DNA of 64,000 nucleotides from an uncultured Fibrobacter sp. (lineage in GTDB: Bacteria > Fibrobacterota > Fibrobacteria > Fibrobacterales > Fibrobacteraceae). Position numbers and translations under genes: made by a program. The stretch's first letter is position 1; each line of letters starts with the position of its first letter. Below the pieces are notes generated by a model. That model did no database searches. It was not told the DNA's origin and saw nothing but the letters and a program-made list of their open reading frames with translations. Location of the stretch: the NCBI GenBank assembly GCA_946405515.1, contig CAMJHM010000006.1, positions 1 to 64,000 on the forward strand, read 5' to 3'. Below are positions 16,801 through 25,134 of this stretch, in pieces.

Positions 16801-18558
16801 TACATCAGGACACAAATCGGCATCAGTTACGCAGACCTGTATATACGTACCGCAGGCACAACAGACGTCTTTACAAAAACGGCCCTACAAAACGTACACG
16901 ATAGCCTCTGGGAATTTACCGTTCCTGCAAACCTTGTCATGGCTCCGGGCCTAGAATTCTATATCATCGCGGGAGACAACCTCGGGCAAACCGGCAAAGC
17001 ACCAAAGAATCAAAATCCGTCAAAAGAGCCCTACACCATCTTTGTCGATAATGATATTCCCACCATCGAGACAATCTCTGTAGCATGCGAAGATTCTACA
17101 ACGGACATAAAGACATTCATTTTCAGCATCAAGGATAGCGACGGAATCAACAGCGTCGAGCTCTACTTTAGGGATTCGAAGACGATTTTCTTCCAAGAAG
17201 TGCCGCTCGCCTACTCTGCAAAAAAAGACAACTGGATTGTAGAATTCCCAGCCAACATCCGAGACTTCGATAAGCTTGATTACTATGTTCGTATCACCGA
17301 TGCAAGGGGAGCATCGCTCCGCAACCCAAGCGAAGGGACGCTCACCACAGACGCCTGCCGCATCCATTACGTGGACAACGACACATCCACCACAGACACA
17401 ATCCCCGAAGATACAATTACACCGTCGCCCCGCGACTCCATCGTATATTCGCTCATTGCCGACACCGCCGAAATTTACGACAAGGACCTCGATGGCCACG
17501 CGGATTACGTTCGCGTGCATTTCAAAGAAGAGCACGATGACAACATCACGAGCATCGATTCCATCTTCTGGAACTCGAACCGTGGCGAATGGAGATTCGT
17601 CCCCGACGGAATGATAAAGAAAAACCGCACAGACGGAAAATGGTTCGAGGGCTATATCAACACCCCATACAAGTATGGTTTGACCAAGGCCGACTCCGTG
17701 CGCAAACCCTTCCTCGGCTTTACAACGATCCATTCTGACAAGATGGAATATGTCATGCTCAACGACAAAGTCGGAGCCGTTCCTGTCAAAGCAACCAAGA
17801 TACCCGGAAAAGTCGGACTCAAAGAGTACATGAACCCAGGCGCGACAATCCCGCCAGACACGCTCATCATCAGGATGTCCGAGCCCATCAAGAATTTCGG
17901 CGAAGAAAAGGCCTGGAAAGACCTCTTCCGCTACTCATCGTCGTGCAAAGATACCGTCACGCAGCCTTTTAACCTAAAAGACGACCCAATTATCCGCGAG
18001 AATGGGCAAGTGTGGACTCTTATTCTCGATGATTTTTCAATCAAAACGGGATTCTGCCTGTTCTCCAACCCCTCTGCTTCTTACGAAGACCTGGTTGGCA
18101 ACAATCTCGGCCGTGGAGGCATCGAAATTGAAGGCAAGGACGGGATGTTCTATCTCGGCACTGTCAAGCCACTCCAGCCCGTCAGCGGAATTGGCAAGGC
18201 GCCCAAATGGATTCCGCCCGAAGGTTCCGACTGGGAAACCCTCCCCGACACCCTATCGGTTATCAGCGTAAAAGCGATGTCCCCCTATACGGCCGAAGTC
18301 TATATTTTCGACGGAATCGCAACTTACGTAACTCATTTCAAGCAAAAATTCGGCTATAACGGTGAAATGGAAGACCCGGCACGTGGCAATTCCAGCGACC
18401 CGACCAGACTAGGCTTCCTGCACTGGAACCAGCGCTCCGAAAACGGACGCCGAGCCGGAACCGGCATCTATATCTGGAAGATTGTCTTCAAGTTCGAGGA
18501 TGGGCATAAGGAGACGAGGATAGTGAAGACAGGGGTGTGGAGAGGGAGTAGGAAGTAG
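13852..18558 (+). CDS. Giant VWA-domain surface protein, paralogue C
   Basis: A protein of 1,568 residues if it starts at GTG 13852, which has AAGGGG upstream and the leader length of its paralogues. An in-frame TTG at 13819 would add 11 residues. Signal peptide ending VTASA; GENFVKWELVSGTG block; InlB-like repeats (GYRFSDWQ, GYRFKSWV); von Willebrand A domain from about residue 740 (MIDAS DESSS, then FSDGDSN); an Ig-like region; the loop DKDLDGHAD; and the FlgD-like end GTGIYIWK. It shares details with B rather than D (ISAEANAGYRFSDWQ, GDMTI, GTAY-x-DSL). Exported and probably surface-attached; ligand unknown. Paralogue D follows on the same strand after a 354-base repeat-filled gap. Confidence 0.9.
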   Translation: MAAFFRKILYSLALIAVTASATVTIEGDTTLYNATAGDTLSITARKILKVGENFVKWELVSGTGTFTDETADSSGFILASGDAVIRMATQTLPTYEITEQLRTLNFYKNSTKIPMSSQYGIRMNYKATEDGQFAFIYKASQGLTPMYFAEDSTFTKTAATNVFSANTNCTYTSTREVKCVFNATANTDNYFCAALAYYPNHDMKDSASFGIARTHTVSVAHSGQGTAYIDSLNLKALSYSKIIDLDSTKIYATPDTDYVFDHWEVSSGTCSIRDTKKETTLVYDVKTDCKVNAVFAPGTIYTITSTPTQYNFTENTYAKKISSGHSGVRFTFTAPSDGSYTFITSTDFSSDSIYYLRYTNSTYSTLALSKKFNGTVSDKLTLTAGQVVSIVISNTSNKKDNPFYINYASQAYKVVLGTDGNGTTKPAAGYDTAYAGSKYSISAEANAGYRFSDWQVVAGSPVIEDSEAPSTYVSVSANAELKARFKPSSVYSLTKTKQTFNFQKNYYNESSLSTIRFSWTPPDTATYLVSFEPIDPISGIFNNYGTDSTFANAEAVSAISGTMSFTIKGSAGIPLYLTLQDSAKNIPNKSFKAWISMPYVLNVLTAKEGSVNPSGKVYTAPGTKTILTAWPYGGYRFKSWVNTKGDMTISSPKNSRTSVTLIDSLCFVKATFTNDESAEPLLSISKLDISNYPEVCALVSVTDKSSGHSFYGLVSEDFALTEDEKNIQPQVESINNVTGVSVVIVVDESSSMTINNRMNKAKEAIREFVENMGPYDKTAIVGFRGYDSTTVHQTMTSDKFSLINAIDSISAVADMTNIITGTIAGLNQIVNETNPTAVIVFSDGDSNSGSKDVRGTVKLAKDKKTPIYSIALESETKYPLENLALGSGGTFSIASDAEELAGLYAGIRDNIMSQYLVCYQTPDTVQNGETHDIIISTKFNNITTKDSAQWSEKSIPPTIILTENTWELINNSQASNNPLTLSAYIRTQIGISYADLYIRTAGTTDVFTKTALQNVHDSLWEFTVPANLVMAPGLEFYIIAGDNLGQTGKAPKNQNPSKEPYTIFVDNDIPTIETISVACEDSTTDIKTFIFSIKDSDGINSVELYFRDSKTIFFQEVPLAYSAKKDNWIVEFPANIRDFDKLDYYVRITDARGASLRNPSEGTLTTDACRIHYVDNDTSTTDTIPEDTITPSPRDSIVYSLIADTAEIYDKDLDGHADYVRVHFKEEHDDNITSIDSIFWNSNRGEWRFVPDGMIKKNRTDGKWFEGYINTPYKYGLTKADSVRKPFLGFTTIHSDKMEYVMLNDKVGAVPVKATKIPGKVGLKEYMNPGATIPPDTLIIRMSEPIKNFGEEKAWKDLFRYSSSCKDTVTQPFNLKDDPIIRENGQVWTLILDDFSIKTGFCLFSNPSASYEDLVGNNLGRGGIEIEGKDGMFYLGTVKPLQPVSGIGKAPKWIPPEGSDWETLPDTLSVISVKAMSPYTAEVYIFDGIATYVTHFKQKFGYNGEMEDPARGNSSDPTRLGFLHWNQRSENGRRAGTGIYIWKIVFKFEDGHKETRIVKTGVWRGSRK

Positions 18559-18579
18559 ACAGTAGGAAGTGGTTAGACG

Positions 18580-18800
18580 AGAGAACGCCGCTGCGCGGCT
18601 ACAGACGAGAGACGAGAGAGAAAATTGTCATTGCGAGGGGCGAATAGCCCTGAAGCAATCTCCGTTAGAGAATCTAGAGGCTAGAATCTAGGGGCTAGGG
18701 AGAAATATCACGGCTTCGCCGTCTTATATTGACGCACGAAGTGCGTGATTCTTTTCACTAGCCTCTAGTCTCTAGTCTCTCAAAGACTCACTGCTCATAG
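18580..18800. repeat. Intergenic repeat cluster with two-hairpin element (copy 2) and ATTGC hairpin
   Basis: After paralogue C come GACGAGAGA units and a CGCCGC/GCGGC hairpin. A palindromic unit ATTGCGAGGGGC...GCCCTGAAGCAAT follows (18629-18660; second copy at 37425-37455). Then come TCTAGAGGCTAGAATCTAGG units and the two-hairpin element, ACGGC-TTC-GCCGT (18710-18722) and ACGCAC-GAA-GTGCGT (18733-18747). The two-hairpin part is the reverse complement of 3655-3725 with few differences. No gene is seen between 18559 and 18912. Confidence 0.75.
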
Positions 18801-18846
18801 CTCACAGCTCTCGCCCCTTTAATTAAAATATTTTTTCCGATTTAAA

Positions 18847-18865
18847 CAAAATAAGTATATATTTA
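18847..18865 (+). promoter_or_regulatory. Promoter of paralogue D
   Basis: CAAAATAAGTATATATTTA is identical to the element before paralogue A. GAAGAGGGGTCTGG then precedes the GTG at 18913. Confidence 0.6.
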
Positions 18866-18912
18866 AGGTGGGATTTTAAATTTTTACTTCATTTTTCTGA
18901 AGAGGGGTCTGG

Positions 18913-21900
18913 GTGATTGTCTTTTTCTTGCTACTTCTTTGCTCCCTAGCTTTCGCAGCAAACACTAATGCGGCCGTGACGATCGAAGGGAACACGGCAT
19001 CTTACAACGTTGCTGTTGGCGACACACTCCCACTTGCAGCAAAGAACTATATCAACATGGGCGACAACTTCGTCAAATGGGAGATTGTCTCGGGTACAGG
19101 AAAATTCATCGACGAAACAGGCGATACAACGGGATTCATCCCGTCGTCCAGCAATGTTGTCTTGAGAGCGGTAACACGCACTTTGCCTGCGCACAAGGTA
19201 ACTGAAGCAGGAACCACGCTCCAAATACACGAAAATGCAATTATAGGCAGATTTAGACGTTATGGTATTTTTGCATACATCAGTGTCACAGAACCAAGCA
19301 ATTATGCCATCGATATCAATTTCAAGGGCTCTCGCGGCTACTATGAATGTTCTTCTAGCGAATTGGCAACCTGCGACACCCCCACCTCAATAAGTTGTTC
19401 CGTCAATAAATGCGACATTCCGATGAGAACAGCCGGAGACAAATACATTTTCATCTGGACCACGGATGTGTCCTCAAATATCACGAAGGATTCCATAACA
19501 CTCCGACTTTCCAAGGCTAGCACCTTATCAACATCTGTTTCAGGGAGCGGAACGGCAACCATAGATTCTTCATCAAAGAAAGTCACTATACATCGCAAAG
19601 TTTTCGACAACGATTCATTAACCATCACCGCAACACCTAAAGCCGACAACAACTTTGACCACTGGGAAGTCGCATCCGGGGCCTGTTCTATCAAAGACAG
19701 CAAAATGGATACGACCATTGTTTATGGAATAAAAGCCGATTGCCAAGTTAGGGCGGTATTTTCTGCAGGTAAAATCTACAACATCACCAACACTCCAACC
19801 AAATACATATTCGAAGAACATTTGTACGCAAAGACCGTTTCCCATGGCCAAGTCGGCGTAAGGTTCACCTTCACAGCTCCCAGCAGCGGCACTTATGCCA
19901 TTGTCTTGTCAAATACATTAAAACAAGATTCCATTATCTATATTCGCTACACATCTAGCGATTACACTACGCAAGCCACGTCAAAAAGAATATATGGGAC
20001 ATCCTCCGAATCCCTAACACTCACAGCGGGTCAAACCGTCTACATCATCGTCCAACCCAAAAGCAATGCCGCAAACAATTTCTATATCAGCTACGCAATA
20101 CAGTCATATCGGCTCGCGTTGAGTACCGACGGGAAAGGGACTATTAATCCGAATGGTGGCTATTCGACGGCCTACGCAGGCGCAAAATATTCCATTAATG
20201 CAACAGGAAACACCGGCTACCGTTTTTCCAATTGGCAGATTGTATCGGGTTCGCCAGTAATTGAAGACAACATACGCCCTTACACATACGCAGTCATCAA
20301 TGGTGATGCAGAAGTTAAAGCCATATTCAAGCCCGTCTCCATAAAAACACTCTCCTTGGCTAAACAAGAGTTTAACTTTGTGAAGGACTATTATTCCGAA
20401 GGATACGGGTCTGCGGTACATTTTACCTGGACTCCGACTGATACATTCACCTATTGCATCCGAATTGAACCCATTGATGAAATTTACGGATACTTCAGTG
20501 ATTATGGGAATGACAGTCTATTCCATCAAACCATTAATGGTGGCTTGGTCAAGGGAGCAACCGATTTCTATTTCCAGACCGAACCCGGCAAACCACACTA
20601 TTGGTCAATCATGGCATATGGTAAAGAGGCCCTTCCAGACTTAAGGTTCAATGTGTGGATTTCTATTCCGTACTCGCTTGATGTCCAAGCCACAAAGGGT
20701 GGCTCCACAAGTCCGTCCGGGAAGACGAACTACCGCACAGGGGAAACGGTCCAATTGACCGCATGGCCCCACGGCGGATACAAGTTTGATTCTTGGGAAG
20801 TCGTCAAGGGCGACGTCGATCTTTCGTCTACAACAGAAGCCAATATTATAGCCACGCCAAGAGATTCGATATGCATCGTAAAGGCGAAATTTAAAGAAGA
20901 CACTTCTACTGTACCTGCACTAGAAATTTTGCAACTCGACATAAGCGACCATCCCCAAATTTGCGCACAAGTTTCTGCTACAGACAAGAACACAGGCCTT
21001 TCCTTCTATGGGCTTGAGCCAAATGACTTCATCGTGACCCAGGACGGCACCCCAGTCAATACACAAGTTACAAGCATCGAGACGGTCATAGGGATTTCCG
21101 TGGTCATCGTTGTTGACGAAAGTTCTTCGATGCTATCCAACAACCGCGCAGAAAAAGCAAAGGGCGCAATTCGTTCGTTCATCAACAATATGGGCCCGTT
21201 CGACAGGGCCGCCATCGTCGGGTTCGTCGGGAACAAAGATTCGACCGTAGTCCGCCAGGCAATGACATCGAGCAAGGCTCAGCTTCTGAGTGCCGTGAAT
21301 ACCATTTCAACCAACGGAAGTTCAACAAACATCATCTCGGGCGCTCATGCCGCCTTACAGCAAATAACGAACGAGAGCAACGCAACCGCAGTCATCCTCT
21401 TTTCGGATGGAGAAAACAATGATGGAACAATCCAGCAAAAAGATGTCATAAGCCTTGCGAAAGCAAAAAAGACAAGCATCTATACCATTGGCCTTGAAAG
21501 CAAAACAAGACACCCCTTGGAAGACCTAGCCAAAGAGACTGGAGGCATATTCACTTTTGCCAAAGATGCAAGCGAACTGGAAGGAATTTACACCGCTATA
21601 CGCAGCAATGTCGCATCGCAGTACATGGTCTGCTATGAGTCACCTGACAACACCCTAAACGGCGACACGCACAACGTCGTAATCTCAACGACATTCAACA
21701 AGAAAACAGCCAAGGATTCCGCCCAATGGAACGAGGGGTCTCTTCCGCCAATAGTTACACTCACGGAAAACACATGGAAACTGATTGACAAGACCCAACC
21801 TGCAAACACACCGCTCACTATCAGCGTTTACATCAATTCCATGCTCAACATCGCCTCTGCGCAACTTTACCTACACGTAATCAATTCCTCAGACGGACAA

Positions 21901-23637
21901 TTCACAAGCAAATCCATGACGCACGTCCGCGATAGTCTCTGGGAATTTACCGTCCCGGCAAACCTTGTCACAAAACCCGGTTTGGAGTTCTACGTCATAG
22001 CAACAGATACTGCAGGGCAAACCGGGAAATCGCCGAGAATACCGACCCCGGGCAAAGAGCCTTATACGATATTCATTGATAACGACATTCCCGTTGTCGA
22101 GGAAATTATCGTGGCCTGCGAAGATTCTACGACAGACATGAAGACATTCACCTTCCGATTCTCCGACATCAATGGAATCGGCAAAACCACTCTCCACTAC
22201 AGGGACTCACGCACAACCATTTTCCAAGAACAACCCCTCCCCTATTCCTACTCAACCAGTTTATGGAGTACAAAAATTTCTGCGGGCACAACGAATTTTT
22301 CCAGCATCGACTATTACCTGCGCATCTCGGACTCCTTGGGTACAATACTCCGCTATCCGAGCAGCGGATTCTTAACTACGGAGGCTTGCGAAGTCAAGGT
22401 TGTAATACCTCCAGAAGACTCGACAGTAACGGACTCGACCGTAACAGACTCAACCATATCGGATTCTATTGCCGGAGACACCACCATAAACACATGGAGA
22501 GATTCCATTGTGTACTCACTCATTGCCGACACGGCTGAGATATACGACAAGGATTTGGATGGCCAAGCAGACTATGTGAGAGTTCACTTCAAAGAAGATC
22601 GTAGCGACAACATCACAAGCATAGATTCCATCTTCTGGAACTCGAACCGTGGCGAATGGCGCTATGTGCCGATGGGGACGTTGAAGAGAAACCGTTCGGA
22701 CGGCAAATGGTTCGAAGCCTACATCAATAAGCCATACAAGTACGGGTTAACCAAAGCAGATACGGTAAGGAAGCCATTCCTAGGCTTTACAACCATTTAT
22801 TCCGACAGCATGGAATATGTCATGCTCACCGACAAAGTCGGTGCAGTTCCTACGAAAGCGACAAAAATTCCTGGGAAAGTCGGTCTCAAGGAATACATGA
22901 ATCCCGAATTAAAACTTCCTCCGGACACGCTTATTATCTGGATGTCCGAGCCTATCAAGAATGTCGGCAACGAGAAAGGTTGGGAAACCTTGTTCCGCTA
23001 TTCAGCATCCTGCACAGACACCGCCTCGCAGCCACTCCTTCTGAAAGAAGCCCCAACTATCCGTGAAAACGGACAATTATGGACAGTCATCCTAGATGAC
23101 TATTCTGTAAAAGAAGGTTTCTGCCTGTCCACAGCTCCCGAAGCAAGCTACGAAGACTTGAATGGTAACTCCTTGGGTCGTGGTGGAGTCAAGATAGACG
23201 GAAAGGATGGTAAAATTTACCTCAGCGAGGTGCGTCCGCTGCAAGCTATCAGCGGCATAGGTGAGACACCTCAGTGGATTCCGCCGGGAGGTTCCGCTTG
23301 GGAACTCCTACCAGACTCGCTTTCTGCCATCAGCGTGAAATCTTCCATGCCCTATACGGCTGAAGTCTATATATTCGATGGAATCGCATCTTACGTAACG
23401 CACTTCAAGCAGAAATTCGGCTACGAAAGCGAAACGGACAAAACCAATCGCAGCTTAGCCATCGACGCATCCAAACAACTAGGATTCCTGCACTGGAACC
23501 AGCGTTCCGAGAAGGGGCGCAAAGTCGGTACAGGCATCTATATCTGGAAGATATTCTTCAAGTTCGAAGACGGACATAAAGAAACACGAATCATCAAAAC
23601 AGGCGTGTACCGGAAGAACAAGAAAAAAGGCCATTAG
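18913..23637 (+). CDS. Giant VWA-domain surface protein, paralogue D
   Basis: A 1,574-residue exported protein. GTG start with GAAGAGGGG before it; signal peptide MIVFFLLLLCSLAFA. It has the family order: GDNFVKWEIVSGTG block, variable N-terminal stretch, InlB-like repeats (FDHWEV, GYRFSNWQ, GYKFDSWE), von Willebrand A domain from about 728 (MIDAS DESSS, then FSDGENN), Ig-like region, a Ser/Thr/Asp linker of repeated DSTVT units (about 1,168-1,190) not seen in B or C, the loop DKDLDGQAD and the GTGIYIWK end. It resembles A more than C (NTGYRFS, WQIVSGS). A convergent gene follows 39 bases later. Confidence 0.9.
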   Translation: MIVFFLLLLCSLAFAANTNAAVTIEGNTASYNVAVGDTLPLAAKNYINMGDNFVKWEIVSGTGKFIDETGDTTGFIPSSSNVVLRAVTRTLPAHKVTEAGTTLQIHENAIIGRFRRYGIFAYISVTEPSNYAIDINFKGSRGYYECSSSELATCDTPTSISCSVNKCDIPMRTAGDKYIFIWTTDVSSNITKDSITLRLSKASTLSTSVSGSGTATIDSSSKKVTIHRKVFDNDSLTITATPKADNNFDHWEVASGACSIKDSKMDTTIVYGIKADCQVRAVFSAGKIYNITNTPTKYIFEEHLYAKTVSHGQVGVRFTFTAPSSGTYAIVLSNTLKQDSIIYIRYTSSDYTTQATSKRIYGTSSESLTLTAGQTVYIIVQPKSNAANNFYISYAIQSYRLALSTDGKGTINPNGGYSTAYAGAKYSINATGNTGYRFSNWQIVSGSPVIEDNIRPYTYAVINGDAEVKAIFKPVSIKTLSLAKQEFNFVKDYYSEGYGSAVHFTWTPTDTFTYCIRIEPIDEIYGYFSDYGNDSLFHQTINGGLVKGATDFYFQTEPGKPHYWSIMAYGKEALPDLRFNVWISIPYSLDVQATKGGSTSPSGKTNYRTGETVQLTAWPHGGYKFDSWEVVKGDVDLSSTTEANIIATPRDSICIVKAKFKEDTSTVPALEILQLDISDHPQICAQVSATDKNTGLSFYGLEPNDFIVTQDGTPVNTQVTSIETVIGISVVIVVDESSSMLSNNRAEKAKGAIRSFINNMGPFDRAAIVGFVGNKDSTVVRQAMTSSKAQLLSAVNTISTNGSSTNIISGAHAALQQITNESNATAVILFSDGENNDGTIQQKDVISLAKAKKTSIYTIGLESKTRHPLEDLAKETGGIFTFAKDASELEGIYTAIRSNVASQYMVCYESPDNTLNGDTHNVVISTTFNKKTAKDSAQWNEGSLPPIVTLTENTWKLIDKTQPANTPLTISVYINSMLNIASAQLYLHVINSSDGQFTSKSMTHVRDSLWEFTVPANLVTKPGLEFYVIATDTAGQTGKSPRIPTPGKEPYTIFIDNDIPVVEEIIVACEDSTTDMKTFTFRFSDINGIGKTTLHYRDSRTTIFQEQPLPYSYSTSLWSTKISAGTTNFSSIDYYLRISDSLGTILRYPSSGFLTTEACEVKVVIPPEDSTVTDSTVTDSTISDSIAGDTTINTWRDSIVYSLIADTAEIYDKDLDGQADYVRVHFKEDRSDNITSIDSIFWNSNRGEWRYVPMGTLKRNRSDGKWFEAYINKPYKYGLTKADTVRKPFLGFTTIYSDSMEYVMLTDKVGAVPTKATKIPGKVGLKEYMNPELKLPPDTLIIWMSEPIKNVGNEKGWETLFRYSASCTDTASQPLLLKEAPTIRENGQLWTVILDDYSVKEGFCLSTAPEASYEDLNGNSLGRGGVKIDGKDGKIYLSEVRPLQAISGIGETPQWIPPGGSAWELLPDSLSAISVKSSMPYTAEVYIFDGIASYVTHFKQKFGYESETDKTNRSLAIDASKQLGFLHWNQRSEKGRKVGTGIYIWKIFFKFEDGHKETRIIKTGVYRKNKKKGH

Positions 23638-23652
23638 GGCAAACCTAATGGC
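23622..23652 (-). terminator. Terminator of the gene at 23676-24290
   Basis: Minus strand GCCATTAGG-TTTGC-CCTAATGGC followed by CTTTTTTCTT. It overlaps the stop codon of paralogue D, so it may also protect the end of that convergent transcript. Confidence 0.85.
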
Positions 23653-23675
23653 ACATAAAAAAGCGATTTAACAGA

Positions 23676-24290
23676 TTAATCAGAAGTCTGCTTGTAAATC
23701 TTGTCGCGAGAAACTTCGATATTCCACGCGAGCATAAGCCCTATGCGAAGCGAAGAAACTCTGAACTTGATGTCGTCATCCGAAAATGATTTTTGCATCG
23801 AAGAATAATCAACGCTAGCTTCTACCGTGATTCCCATGGGCAAAACAACACCCACGCCACAATTGGCGAAGTAATTAAGCGGGCGTTCCCACCAATTGCC
23901 GTCAAGCGTGACAGGAGCAAGATAACCGCCCCTCACCGACAAGTATGGAGAAACAATGCTTTCTCTCATGATTCGGCCAAACGAGAGCACGGCCCACAGA
24001 GGGATAGACGGCGGAGCGGCCTCCGAGCCATCACTTTGCTGCGCGCTGCGGAAGCCAATACCGGCTCCGTACCGCATCGGGCTAAATTCTGCCGAGAAAA
24101 GGGCCTCGATACCAGCCTCAATTACAAAATTCGTCTCCCACTCCTGTTCCGCGGCAATATCCATTGAATCCCTAGAGATGGTTGCATCCGTCGGAAAATA
24201 GAACTGAGCAAACGGTTTCAAGTCGAATGAATGAGAAAAGCCAAAAAGACAAAGGCCAATCAAAAGAAAAATTTTTTTATTCCAGGACAA
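23676..24290 (-). CDS. Predicted outer-membrane beta-barrel protein
   Basis: A 204-residue protein with an N-terminal hydrophobic signal (about 1-22, ending SHS). Short alternating strands rich in Gly and aromatic residues follow (FAQFYFP, RYGAGIGF, VRGGYLAP, YFANCGVGVVLPMGI, LRIGLMLAW). This pattern is typical of a small outer-membrane barrel, with the last strand before a short polar tail. I recognise no specific family. It is a single gene between two convergent or diverging neighbours and has its own terminator. Confidence 0.65.
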   Translation of the reverse strand: MSWNKKIFLLIGLCLFGFSHSFDLKPFAQFYFPTDATISRDSMDIAAEQEWETNFVIEAGIEALFSAEFSPMRYGAGIGFRSAQQSDGSEAAPPSIPLWAVLSFGRIMRESIVSPYLSVRGGYLAPVTLDGNWWERPLNYFANCGVGVVLPMGITVEASVDYSSMQKSFSDDDIKFRVSSLRIGLMLAWNIEVSRDKIYKQTSD

Positions 24291-24388
24291 ATCTAATCCT
24301 CCAGTTCTCGTATAAGATAAGAAAAAATCCCAATAAAAACAAACTCATGAAAAAAATTTACCGTTTTTCCGCTTGTTCTAAAAATTTT

Positions 24389-25012
24389 TCACAAGGGATT
24401 GTTCCCACAGGTCCGGTTCAACTTGACAAACGCGTTTACCGGGTCTGCATAATTCCAGATACCCCCGAGACTCGCGACCCCGGCAGGGGCAAGTTTTCTA
24501 AAGTTATCCATCGAATCCACGTCCACTCCGCCACAAAGGATCAACGCAGGCCGGCTGTCAAGATTTCCTGAATCAAAGAATTTCCCAGCCTGTTCCAGGC
24601 CAAGCGTCTCAACAGCGTCAATCGCCGAAAATGGCTGAAAAACAGGCCCCACCAATGCTCCGGAAACCCATCCGGGCAAATGGAGATATTCATCGACACT
24701 CGAGACTCTAGCAATACAATTCACCCGTTTCCAGCTTTCCGGGACCACCCCCGCCAACAGCCGCGCATCGCAAATGCAACCACGTACATCAAGCCTTTCG
24801 GCCATTCCTGGCGTACCGGACAACCAAATACGGTCGCGGCACTCCATCGGGAGCCCGAGCAGCCAACGTTCGTATTCATCGGTACCGGCACAACGGCCCG
24901 ATCTAGAGCGTTTATCTAAAATCAGCCGCGTGAGCCCACGGCGGAACATTTCCTCGATATCGTCGTATTCCGAGGCAAAATCATCTGGAGATGTAATGAC
25001 CCATAACCGCAT
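24389..25012 (-). CDS. Thiamine-phosphate synthase/TenI-like TIM-barrel protein
   Basis: The start MRLWVITSPDDF at ATG 25012 suits the family better than the upstream in-frame start at 25036. The opening strand matches the LYVITD start of ThiE and TenI proteins. The end (ALILCGGVDVDSMDNFRKL then GVASLGGIWNYADPVNAF) matches the GGI and GIWN-x-x-DP patterns at the phosphate-binding end of that fold. The middle is diverged and the usual ThiE residues that bind pyrophosphate and Mg are not obvious. It is more likely a TenI-like relative than a proven thiamine-phosphate synthase. No thiamine gene or TPP riboswitch lies beside it. Confidence 0.55.
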   Translation of the reverse strand: MRLWVITSPDDFASEYDDIEEMFRRGLTRLILDKRSRSGRCAGTDEYERWLLGLPMECRDRIWLSGTPGMAERLDVRGCICDARLLAGVVPESWKRVNCIARVSSVDEYLHLPGWVSGALVGPVFQPFSAIDAVETLGLEQAGKFFDSGNLDSRPALILCGGVDVDSMDNFRKLAPAGVASLGGIWNYADPVNAFVKLNRTCGNNPL

Positions 25013-25134
25013 ACGCAAAATATAACAAAGATGCAAGTTTCACCCAATAAGTCCCCAAAACAACGCTAAGTGACCATTAAGCGCAAATTCTCAAATAAAT
25101 TTAAACGAGGCTGAATACAGGAAGAATAGAGGGA

